From: Druceiella hillmani | Taxonomy: Eukaryota; Arthropoda; Insecta; Lepidoptera; Hepialidae | Reading direction: 5' to 3' | NCBI GenBank assembly: GCA_039881145.1 | Contig: JAYKKI010000029.1 | Span: 25,834,001 to 25,898,000 of the forward strand | Length of the DNA stretch: 64,000 nt | Shown: positions 10,937 through 24,400 of the stretch, piece after piece | How the letters are laid out: each line of letters starts with the position of its first letter | Position numbering within the stretch: position 1 is the first letter of the stretch | The notes under the pieces: generated by a model | Told to the model about the DNA's origin: nothing | The model's input: only the letters and a program-made list of their open reading frames with translations | Databases searched by the model: none | Program-made: the position numbers and the translations under genes

Positions 10937-13900
10937 CTACACATTATAAGAATAAAAATTATAGCACATTATAATTGGAGTAACAATAAAATATAATCAT
11001 GCTAATTACAAGTTACAATACGAAAACATTCATTACAGCTTCAAGAATTCAAGTCATAAACTCATTCAAAATCACCATTGTAAATTTATGTCTATGGTAG
11101 CTTTTATTTAGTTGTTATTATATAATTTAATCAATATTTAGTCATTTCTAGTAAATTTCTTCTTGAATTTTTTGTCATCATATCCAAAATTCTTGGAAGT
11201 TATCATTGTTACATATAAATAATTTTTCATAATTATATAATGTTAATAGTTTATTTTACAATGTATCCCTGGTCAATTAAAATAACCAATTAATTATATA
11301 AAATGTAATCTATGATTTAAAAAGAAATGTATTTTATAGTTTAGCATATTCTCATTATTTTTTTTTAAATAAATTGTAGTTATTATTAGTTTCCAAAAAT
11401 TGCTAACTAAAACGATTTGAAATGGTCAACTTTTTACTTCTAGAATCGTTATAAATTAAACATATTATTTATTGTGGGGAAACATTTACGGATACTTTCT
11501 GCGTAACAAAAAGGTGTTTGTACTGAACTGTAATCTGGTCATATGACTTTCATGAACTGTTGCATTTACGCAATATTGGAACTAGTGTGTAACATGATAC
11601 CTATTGTAATAGAAGGTTTATTTGTTTCTGTTAATCCAAAGAGTGTAACTATTAGTCTTTTGTTGAATGTTATACTGTACAGTGTGTGCTAGATTTCATT
11701 ATGTGATACATATTTTTAACTGTAATGCATAAAATTGTGGACTGGTGACAACCTCTTACTAGTCAAGAGGTTTTGAACACATTAAAAGAAGAGGATGTCT
11801 GGTACATGTTCACATTGACTATTTTAAGCTATTGCACTCACACTAATAATTTAGCCTTCAGTAGTACGAATATTTTGTCATGTCAAATTTCAATATTCCG
11901 AACAAGCAACAATATTTTATTATACATTTTATTATAGATTGACCAGCACGGATGATTTTTTTTCAGTTAAAATTACCTTAATCTATATACATTTAACTAA
12001 AACAGTAAAACTAACTAAATTGTCTTTTCGTTTCTTGGAAATTAATATGTTAACCCATGGGTTTATATTGATAAAATGAACAGTGGTTACCACAACTTTT
12101 TACCTTTGACTCAAATTCTGTAATTGGCTATTACTTGAGGCTGCTGCACATTGTCCAACATATCAGGGAACATTTTGACGTCATAAGCGTACAGTGCATC
12201 GTCATCAATATCTTCTTTGTCTGTGAGGCTGTCAATTGTCGGTGGAATGTACACACTATCAATCTGATTTGTGTGTTGTATGTCGGCCTATTCTTCTAAT
12301 ATGCTCATAACCTCTTGACTAGTAAGAGGTTGTCACCCATCCAAAATATTACACATTACATTTAAAAAATACATGTCAAATAATGAAAACTAGAACACAC
12401 TATACAGTACGACATTCAACAAATAACAGTTATACTCTTTGGACTAACAGAAAAAAACAAAGCTTCTATTATAAAAAGGCCTTTCTTATAATAAAACCTT
12501 TTCATATAATAATTAAAATAATTACAATAGGTATCATGTTACACATTACTCTCAACGTTGCATACATGCAAAACTTTCCAGATGTCCAGAATAAACAAAA
12601 ACGTTTTGTTTATCTTTTGCACAATCACCTTTTTATCATAAAGATAATATCAGTAAAGGTTTCCCCGGAATAAACAGTAAGATTTATGTTTAATTTATAA
12701 TGATTCTCAAAATAAAAAGCTGACCATTTCAAATCTGTTTTAGTTAGCAATTTTTAGAAACTAATAATAACTACAATTTATTTAAAAGGACTATTCTGTT
12801 AAACTATAATATACACTTCCTTTTAAATCATTGATTACCTTTTATACAATTAATTTCTTATTTTCAATAAATAAAAAAATTAAAAATGTAACGTTGCGCT
12901 CACGCAACGTTGGGTACAAATGGATTAACCAAATATTGGTCAATTTATAGCTTTTTTTACACATTAGCCCTAAGAGCATTATTATATTTTACAAGCAAAA
13001 ATATCCTCCTAAACTTATTTACTGTGCTATGAAACACAAAAAGTTTGTGGCAGGTTTTTGACAAATCGGTGCTATAATTAGACCCTGTGGAATTCTGTGG
13101 GACATTAGTATAAAACACAGATTCATACAGAAAACACCAAGTTTAAGATCATCTAGAAAATCACCCAATTTACAAACTTTTTACACGCGAAGTATGAGCA
13201 TATACCTACTCCTTAAATGCTTTCCTAAATGAATATATAAAATATTTGTGAATAATAATAAAAAAATTCTAAATTGAAACAATCAGTGTCATATGTCACA
13301 TTTCACATCTATGATCACTGGGCTACTACGACTATATTACTAATATATTATATACAAGATCACATTTTAGTATCTATTTAATTTTAACAACCAACTTTGA
13401 TAAAAAAATGTTGCACTGATTTCAAACAATTTAAATAAATAATCAAGTATAAGAGAAGTATACAACTGAGAAAGTGTTATCATAAGAAATCAATAAGTTT
13501 AAATGTTCAATTTTAAAAGATCACTTTCTCTTTTCACAAAAACTTTCCAGCTCTACCATATATAAATGAGGTTAAACAATTTAAGTATACTCCATGACCC
13601 CCATTTCTTTACATTGTATTATTTATACAATTTGACAAAAAACATTTATACTGTTTGATAAAGCAGATGAAATAAGAAAGTTTTCAAGACATCACGTTGG
13701 TCTTGTATTGTATGGTTACCACGACTAATTTGGAATCACTCCACAAAGCTTATGTCGATATGTCATGCCAAGTATGCGCTACGATTAGTGTACAGTTTTT
13801 TGTCATCTACTTCTAATATTGTAAATTTTTGATATAAAAGAATGTATATATTTCATTCATACCCTCAAATACATTCAACTTTGTTTGCCCACGTAATAAA

Positions 13901-15260
13901 ATTAGTATAAGTAGATTGTACTCCCTAGTTAAAGTCTAATCAAAGAAATAGTAATTTTTGTATAATTTTTCTGTATTTAATGGAGACTCGTTTGCAAAAT
14001 CCGCACTCCTCTCAATTTCTTCATAAAAGACAAAAATTTCTCACCCCTCCTCCATCATGTCAGGATCGAGTCCCTTGGCCAACCATTCCTTGCGACGGTA
14101 GTCACGCCGTCGCTTATCAAAGTCCTCATTATCCAGCTTCAGCTCCTGTTCGCGTTTGGTCACACTCACCTGTGTGAAAATACGCACTGCTTCAGCATCT
14201 ACGAAAATATTGGGTTGGCTAATAAGTTTCTAACCCCAATTTTCTGTCAACAATTTTTATTAAAAAATTTATATGTTACACTAAATTTAATTTAAGTATT
14301 ATTTACTACTTACACTAAATTTAATTTAAGTATTATCTTTAATTTAAGTATTATTTAATTTAAGTATAATCTACCATTATTATCTACTACTTGTCGCTAT
14401 CTAGTTGGCAGTGACAATATGCCTTTCTTGTAAAATTCCAGTGACTTTGATTCAAAAAACTGTGCAACGTCATTTTGAAGATCTTCTTTAACGTGGATTT
14501 TTTTTTCAGGTAATTGGTTACTTAGAACCCTGAATAAATGGTAATCAGAGGACACAATGTTCAGCAATTTATCACGAGTGCTTTGCAACACTTTTTTGGC
14601 ACTTATTTCAGATTTGGATACTAAAACTCCTGATTTTCCGGCCATTGACGTTTTCGTGTATGGTTCACATATGTAACCCGTATCTCATCGGCAGTTACTA
14701 ACTGATTCAGCCAGTCAAAGTTAAGTTTCAATGTCAAATAACTGTTGACAAGTACCAACTCTGCACTGAAGGTGATATGGTGACAACTCGTGGGATCCCG
14801 CACACCGTATTTTGAAACTTTTCCCAATTCATGTAAATGTATTTCTATGGTGCCATAACTGTAAGTCCAATTCAACAGAACGTCCGGTATGGGGTTCGTC
14901 CTCATTCTTGAACTTTCTGAACCAAATCTTCGCTGTCGCGAAAGATACTGTGGACTGGACATATATTATTTGTGGCAGTCTTTGCATCATCATCCAGACA
15001 AATAGTAATAGAATCCATGTTTGATATCGATTTAAATCCATTATCTTTTATGTAATTCACTTTTATATATCCCACAGTAAAACCTTCTAGAAGTTTTGAG
15101 AATCTTTCTAGAAAAGTCCCGAAGTGATTGCTAAAAACTTACTAGCCAACCTAATATATAGAGATTTATTAATAGGATGCCCTAAAATTTAGGAATCGAA
15201 CCATTTGTATGAGCAAAATATTAAATTTGACCAAATTTAAAATCATCTAAATCTGTGGTA

Positions 15261-15318
<58 letters not shown>

Positions 15319-15339
15319 GTATATATATATGTATGTATG

Positions 15340-15433
<94 letters not shown>

Positions 15434-18400
15434 TCATAGGAGTGGCGAAGCAAACGCCTAAATTGGGTATTATGTATGTATGAGTTTTGACAATTGCGTA
15501 TGGTTGTGTGCAGTATGTATGGGTTACACTTGCAACAATAATTTTGTAATTATGGGCGCTTGGTGATTTTAAATATCACAGTAAACGTCACATTATATTT
15601 AATAGTAGTATTTTATAATATAATAGCATTAATCCATTTACAGTAGTAATCTGTGTAGGAGCGCTCGCCACTTACAGATATGTACACATTTTGTACTTAT
15701 CTAAGAAAAAATTCAATATATTACCCTATGATTGCCACAGGCGTGCACGGATGATATATCAAATTATAATTGCACTGATTTTTCAATCAATTGAAGTAAA
15801 AATAAGTTGTAAAATCACAAGTTAATGAAAATTAAAGAACAAATTTAATGACATAAGCATTTTCAACATGTCGCCCCCCCATTTTTGACATATTTTTTGT
15901 TTGTTCGTCGACTCTATTAAATAAAAAATATTTGGTTAACGTTACTTTTAACTTTGTGAAAAGCAGCGATAATAGTGCACGCATCTCTATTTCACTGTCA
16001 CAATCTTTCTCAAATGTCTTTAATAAGTACGAAGAAGTCCAATGGGGTGATATCTGGTGAACATGGAGATCAACGTATAGGTCCAAATCGACCTGTCCAC
16101 TGGATGCCAAACATTTCGTTTAGCCTATCACGAACTTCGACAACGGAGTGCGGCAACTTCATGTTGAAACCATACAGAATTTAACTGCTACGGAGGAATG
16201 TCATCAACAAAGGCGGAAATTTCATTATTTAAGAGATGTAAATATTTATTTCGCTTTAGCGTACCATCGATGAAGAATGGTCCAACTACTCACTTGCCAA
16301 GAATACCTGCTCATACATTGATGGACCATCGGTATTGATGTTCACGTTCACATGAAGCATTTGGATTTGAGCATGCGCAAACATGATTATTATTCTGGTT
16401 TCACATTTCATTTCTTTGGAATGTGCTTCCATTCGACCATAAAACTTCATGAATAAATTGATTCAGGACAACACTGTTCTAGTATCCACTGACAATAACT
16501 TATTCTAACATTGTAGTCACGAGGTAATAGTGCATGGATTTTCTGTAATTATAAGGATGCAGGCGACCTTTATTTAATATTTTATAAATATTACTGTGGC
16601 TAATGCGAAAGTGTCTTTTTGCTTTCCATGTACTTGTTGTCAGACCACACCTGAAATGTACCAAGACTTGTTCTTTAACACATGCTTAAACTTGACTGTC
16701 CGGTTATCGGATAACCATGTCATATGTGCTGGACTGCACCATTTATCGATAATTTATTTGCGACATTCGAGTGGTTGGACTCATTTACATCATAATAATA
16801 ACTTAACCTGGCTGTAAGGTATACGTAACGAAATATGTAAGGATTCGTACAGACAGTTAATTTCTAAAGGAAAATCTACACCAATGCGGTAGAACATGGA
16901 GGTCGCCTGAAGCATAAATAATGATAACAGCTCTACATGTCAACTAATTCATACATAATAATATTCTGTTACAATTTTCATTAACTGAGAAGTGTTACAT
17001 ATAGCAGGTCAATATATATTCGCATCGACATCTACTACATGTCGCTGATGCGGTTACGGTTTCTTAGTGAGTGATATTTATAAAAGTATAGCTAAAATGT
17101 CAAAAATCAGTGCAAAGCACCAGCACCACTATTAAAAGAAACTACGCACTGCAATCACAGAGTTGCCTGCCCATTGTAGCGAGTATGAACATTATTTTTA
17201 ATGATAAGTGCATTGGGAGAGGCCTATGTCCAGTGGTGGACGGAGACAAGCTGTTGATAAGAAAATAGCTATTTGTACTTCTGTTTTTGACATAGAGTAA
17301 TGTTCATTATCATTTTCAATTTTTAAAATACGTGAACTAGAATTGTGTAGTTTGCTGTATCGAGCTTTATAAATTGTTCAATTTAGGCATGGCTCGTTGA
17401 AATAAGAATTTAACGACATGTGTTGTTCGCATTTAAATTTAACACTGTCCGAATCTATAATAATGTCTCCTGATCTGTAGACAAAAGTATGAAACTTGGC
17501 CAAGAAAATGATTTTTTTGTAATTTTGATGACATTACAGTAAGTTTACAATTTACAAAATTTGATTTTAAAATGATATTTAAAACTTATATTTTTGAGTA
17601 GCATAGAACAAATTTAGCATGGTATAAACATTTCGTAATATGAATGAATGGAAAATGACAACTAAAAACTTTTATTTCTAGTGTATTGTGAATCCAAAAC
17701 AAATTATGTGTGCTTATCCAAAACAAATTATGTGTGTTTATCCAAAACAAATTATCATTGTAATACATTTAACATTTATTACCATCAATTTGATATTCAG
17801 TGAGCTTAGTATTAATCTTTTCTTCTATTACTCCCAACCTTAAAATATCGTGAGGAGTGATCAGTGATATGGCCATTCCAGTTCGGCCAGCACGTGCTGT
17901 TCTACCAACCCTGCAACAACAATTATAACATACAGTCCACTTCTTCAATATTACTTTTCCAGTGTTCTTAAAAAATAAACTGTTTAGCACTAATAATACT
18001 TTCATTATGTGGGCTCCGTACTAGTGATGTAGTGGATATAGATTTTTACATATTCACGAATACAAATGCAAATATAGGGCATCAGTATTTGCAAATACTG
18101 TTTTTTCAGATGTCATTTGATAATGACAACAGTTTACTTTTGGTCTATAATTTTATTACATATCAGAGTCATGTCAGAAATGATTTGTTTGGGATGTAAT
18201 ATTTATGAAAAAAAACGTTTTATATATTAAAATAGATTTGCAACTGCAAAAATTCATGAATTCACATCTAACGCTCACCTGTGAATGTACTCGTTGGGAT
18301 CCAATGGCAACTTGTGGTTCACAACCATCTGCACTGAAGGAATATCCAATCCCCTCGCAGCGACATTAGTTGCTATAAGTGTACACCGCAGGTTGCTACG

Positions 18401-21400
18401 GAACTGTGCAAGTGCAGCGATCCTGTCCCGCTGTCGCATGAACCCATGTAGACAAACATTGTCCATGCCAATAGCATTAAGCGTCATTGAAATTAACTGA
18501 CAATCCCTGGTTTAAATCAGATAATATGAAACTATTGTAGTCCAGAAAAACTGTCCAAAATTATAGGGTCATAATACATGTTTTCTTAAATTCACTAGTT
18601 TTTAAACAATATTTTTAAGGGTAATTTGTCAAGTTGGCGCATTCTAAGAATCCAACATCTTTACAAACATATTAAAGCTAAATATCTAGGGAACTGTAAA
18701 TGCAAATGCAAACCTACCACTGTTAACTATGTTTTTAAACAGTTTTTTGTATCTTCACATTCAGTGCCCATGACACATTCAGTGCCATCGTAATGATAAA
18801 TTCAACTTTCAATCCTCAAATCCTGATGTTCTCCACAGGTACTGCTTACTTAAATCATGAGACTTGAGGATTTACTGGTTTTAAATATTTTCAAAAAGAC
18901 TGTCATTGAAGTCAGAGTCCCAACTTCTTAATCCTGATACTGCAAGGGACTACTTGTCTAAACCGTGAGACTTGGAAATCTAATAGTTTTAAATTATTGT
19001 TACGAGTTTCCAGCAGACTTTCTCTATGAACTATGTATATGGAGTCCAACTCCTCAGTTTTGATGTTGCAGTGATAAAGTCTTCTTAAATCATGGAAGTT
19101 AACGACCTAGTGGTTTTGAATCGATAAAGAAGGCAGAAGAAATTACTTCGGTTATTATACTCTGAATTTCAATTCACCCATGAATTGCTTTGAATCCACC
19201 CAACTCAAGATTTCTTTTATATTGTGCCAAGGACTGTGTGGTATTAGGATGATTAAATATGATACGTTACTAGTGTTAGATATATCTCTCAAATCAAGGT
19301 TCGTAGCATGCTGAGGGCTGTGTGACATTAGAGTGGCTAAAAATGATATATCGGTAGCACTCCAATCGGATAAATTCTTGTAATAAAAATAGGGTAATAA
19401 AAACAGACAAATAAACGAAAAGAAAATAAAGATAAAAAAATCTTTAATTAATAAAAAACTATTACACAATCGATGAAGCATTAAAAGCTCGAAAATAATT
19501 GTGGGTAACCAATCTGGGCTTTGAACAGACTAAAATAACATTGAGTGGTGCATTTAATACAAAACTTTCTTTTATTGGAGCTTGTAAAATCATATCTACC
19601 TCCTTGATATTGCCGTCAAATTGTTCTAGCATAACAAATGAATTAACAGGGAAAAATTTTCCATGCCCCATTATTTTATTGTAGTGTAATCAAAGCTTCA
19701 AAATGGTGACCGATAGTTATTTCCCAGCTTTTAGTACATGGATCAATGGTTTAACTTAAAAAAATTAAATAAAAATTTTTATCTTTATTTTATTTTTCCT
19801 CAATGGACGCCCGCAGTAAATAAGTGTTGAATAGCTTTAACACAAATTGATAGAAAAACTTCAATTTAATGGAGATGATCACTCATCATGCGGTGATCAC
19901 TTTTAATGGAGATAGATTTAAAATATGTAATTTCAATACAACACCTATTCTTCGCATGCAATGTCAGCACTGTGATATAGAAAAACCACCTATATTCCTA
20001 TATACTAAAAGTTGATGTATAAGATATATGGATCATTTTTGGAGCAGATTTGTAAAAGGTTTACTTACATAAAATATTAAGGTTTGTTACTTTAAGCACC
20101 ATTAAATGGTCAAATAAAACATATTGTGGTGGAGACCAGAAGCAGCTTGTAATATTTAATTCTCAATGAATTTTTACCTCTATTTATGAGAATACAGCAA
20201 AAAAAGCATTTATAATAGTAGATCCAAACATTGATTGAGATAATGATAAAGATTTTCTTAATAACTAAACATTTTCTTCCAGTCACCTATGATTGGTTCT
20301 GTCCATCGGTGCATTATAAACTGTCAAATAAAACCTGCGAAGAATGCAAACTTTATCATTGCTCTAATAAATCTTTATTGAAATATTTGAAGAGTATGTG
20401 CTCAAAGCAGAGTAAATATTGATGCCTTGTAATATATATTCAATCGAGCCACATTGCAGCACGTCGATTGCGGGAATTTGTACCTATTGTAAGTGATGAA
20501 AATAGAGGCAGAGAGGAACGGGTCAACGAGGATGGCCGTAGCTTCTCAGAAGCCTGTATTAGAAATGTCGGAACATATAAAAAACACTTCGACGTACAAA
20601 ATTTTGCAAGGATTCATAATTTTTTTTGTCATTCGAGAAGTGGGCAATTAAGTACACGCATTAGTTTCAGGCCAGATATAGGGTGATTTGGGTAGATTTG
20701 TGTTCGGACCCAATATTTCACGCCTCTGGCTCTAGACAAGTTAGGGAGAGCAATTAAAATAATGAGTACTTGTAGTAACAAATACTTGATATTTTTTTAA
20801 TAAACTAGTAAGTAATAGGTATTTATCAACAGATTTTGCGATAGTCTTTAAAAAACTGTTTAGATATTTAACATCTTAATGCTTTGTTTGAAGTGAATCA
20901 AATCAGCAAATGCAACAAATACTTAAGCTGATCAATATTTCATTAACAAATATTGAAATTTTCAGAGCTCTTTCACCCTAAATAAATCTTTTACCCTAAA
21001 TGTTTTAAACTCGAGCATATAGAGAAAATAAAAAGAACTTTCAATGTGAAGTAAGTCTACTTTAAAAAAAGCGCAATCATCATGTACATTTTTTTAAATG
21101 TACAATCAACATGGTTGGCAACCATGTATGATAATCAAATAGATGTTTATTTAAACAAAACACTGTCTTCAGCAAATAATAAATCGAACAAATTAGCCTT
21201 TAGTAAAACCTACGATTTTGGTTAGTTAAACTGGATATACACTAGAAATTTTTGGGTCACACTATGCTGATTAAAGGAATAGTCATGCATTTATATTAAA
21301 TACTGCTTTAACTTCCGAATCTCAATATTAAAAGAAATTCACTTACATCTAACAACATTTTAATTGTCGATTTAATTTTCTGAAATAGTATAGAGCTCAT

Positions 21401-24400
21401 TGAAGATTTTGGTTAAATTGTGAAAATGTCACATTTCTTGCAAAACAAACATGATCATTCTACTAAAAAAACAGTGAGCCATCATGGGACGCCTGGCAGA
21501 TGTGAAACATTGTGTTCGTACAAGTAATATGCATAAAAGACAAGATTATTACAGGAACTAAATATAGCATAATGAAAAAATTAAGTATTACGAATTTCTT
21601 ACAGAAAATGGTGACTTTATTTAATAAACATTTATTTACAATTAATACAAAAATAATAAAGCACAGGTTATGTGTACCGTAGTAAACAACAGCATCGAAC
21701 TGAGTGAGGAGGTAGTCGCGTAGTCGGTTCCGCATGGCGACACATCGCCATACCGTACACTCTACTACATATAGATTATATATATACCTTAGTATAGCGT
21801 GGCGACCCGTCGCCACGCCAACGATCCGGTTTATACCTGCGCCTATAGATGTTTCACATCAAAAAGCATACAAATCCAGACTAATAACTTCTGTGTTGGA
21901 TCTGTTAATGATTTAATGGAAATTTTAGCAAAACTTTAGCATAGGTGATGCCCAATTCGCAAATTCCATTAATTAATGATTTTATGCCAATTGTTAAAGC
22001 TGTTTGTAATTCTTTTCGACCGCCTCAAATAAAGAATTATACAGTAGTATTAACTATTTTATTTTAAACTTAAAAAGGGTATTGGACTTATTTGCAATGG
22101 ATATTTTTTTAAGGACATAAAAATTTCAGCATATCAATTATATATACAATTCATTTTAACCAAAACGTCCCTTAAGGTAAATAATTCTTCCGGTATCTAT
22201 ATGTTTATTTTAGATTGATTAATTCGAACCCTTGAAGTGAAATAGCCTCTAGTAGTTCAGCCTCTTACTTTGACAAATTTAAATTGCATAATAAGTCATT
22301 GAGATTCCCTTGCATTAACAAATATGGTTACTTAATGGTACAAGGTATTTGCTTGAAAATCTGAATCAACCGCAACATTTTCAATTTCAGTTATGTTGTA
22401 TTGTAGTTCTGTTAATGCCATATCTAAAGACGATAATTTGAGGTGGTTCTTGAATATGCAAGTTTTCACTGTAGGAAATTAGTCATGGTGCAGCAAGTAG
22501 ATTTGGATACTGAAATTTATTCTTAACCTCAGTAAAAATGGCTTATATTTGTTAAGTAAAAATGTGTTGTCTCTGAATTCAACCTAAATCACGTAAATCT
22601 CGAAAGACATACACTACATTCTCTTTGACCATCCAGTTGGAAGACCTCCGGATAGTATACAAGAGATGTGAGTCGCCCATAGTTCCTCCTCAGTCCCCAG
22701 AAAGAAACCAAAATAACCAGATATTATTTGTTTACCAATGGGCTAAAATGTTTTTCGACTTTCATAAGTTTCCACAAATATAACAAAAATAATCAGGGTA
22801 ATTCACATACTTTGTTGACATTTTTATAAAGTTAAAAAACCACAATAGCAAAATAATGGGATTTGTCATATATTTCAATAGAGTCAATGAAATAACTACT
22901 GCACCAATACAAAAAAGTGGTATCGTCAAGTGCTATTTAGGAAGTTTATTCTGTAAAAATCTCTGATAAATCATAAATATTCATTACAAATGGGTGTTCA
23001 TATTTTTTTTATACTTTTCAAGTCAATATAATATTTGTTAGCAGTAATATTAACTAACATGAGATCTAATAAAAAATTAGGTTGTACAAATTAACCCCAC
23101 AAGAGGAGCTGTTTTGGTACAAAAAGCTTTTTATTTCATTATGAGCTTATTTTTGTACCTTCTTTGCAATACTAAACTCCAAAACTTTTTTTAACTGAAA
23201 TGTTTTATAACGCATATCTATAATTGATGTATAAAAACTTAGAGAGTAACAAAAAATGTTTACCGATATCATCTAACAAATAACAATTGAAGAATGGTAA
23301 TCTGTCATTAAAAAACACTACAAATTAATAACAAAAGTATACCTAAAAATATTCTTTCTTCACATCAGAATAAATTCTTTAGAATGTACTTATATTTGCA
23401 GCAATTTAATAGTTTTACAACCTTACACAAGATTTTATACTCTCAATACTCTGGAACAATTGGATAATATTTCTATATAATATTAGAACCAATTAAGTTA
23501 TCAATGATTAAAATATGATGATTAGATATGACTTTGGGTGATATTCGAAACAGTCCCCTGTCATATCCAAAATAGTCAGACTTGGCAAAATGTTAAAAAA
23601 ATTGAGTCAGAAAACAATTAGTTGCTAACTGAATAATACATGCTTAGAATAGTGAGTACTCCAGAAAGTGAGAACACGCGCGATAGTGTGTCCAAAAAAA
23701 CTATGCATAAAATGCAATCAGTAGTATCGAAACACGGCTGTCAGTGCAATTTAAGACACAGCTCTGAAAGATTACAAAAAAAAACAAATGGGGATTACTT
23801 TTCATATGTAAAAACTATTACTTAATTTTAATTTCATTTTCCATTAACTATGCAATTTTAAAATATCAAAGTAGATTATTATTAACAGAAGCATGCCATT
23901 CACCCAAATTAAAACATCTTAATTGCTCGATACTGAAAAATGTAAAATTTTATATATATAGTAAGTATATGTAACATATAAAATAATATGATATATAAAT
24001 AAAATATATAATATATAAATAAAATAAAATGAAATAAAATGTTGGGCAGTATACAAATGAAAACAAAAAATATACTAAAATCGAATACATAATAATGGTA
24101 CAGGGTGTCCAGTGGCAGATTTCAATGTTTGAAAAATTGTAAAAAAAAAACTACACCTCTAATACAAAGTAGGTTAGGTTAGTTTATTATAACTTTGTAA
24201 CAACAAATGCAGATTTCATTTTTTAAAAACCATGTTTTCCAAACGGCGGCCATCGAGTCTAACACTCTCTTCGAGTCTAACACTCTCTTCGAGTCTAGCA
24301 CGCATGTTTTCAAAAATGCATTTGCAGAGCGACTAGGGTATCCTACTGACTTCGGCTCGAATATTTTCTTTAAGTTGTGTCACAGTGCTCGGATTTGTTT

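Noticed and set aside
14161..14171. Apparent acceptor (cacacag) at 14171-14170 for Dbp45A exon 8
   Set aside because: It breaks the phase with exon 7. Reading 29 bases further upstream gives [10 protein letters not shown], which matches the family and restores phase.
15243..15461. Several open frames of 60-70 codons through the TA tract
   Set aside because: They translate only an Ile-Tyr microsatellite and open on both strands equally.
20468..20686. 72-codon plus-strand frame
   Set aside because: No recognisable domain. The surroundings look like old repeat sequence, so there is not enough to call a gene.
21463..21816. 117-codon minus-strand frame
   Set aside because: It runs through the twin palindromes and AT-rich DNA, with no motif. 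The hydrophobic stretches come from T-rich sequence.
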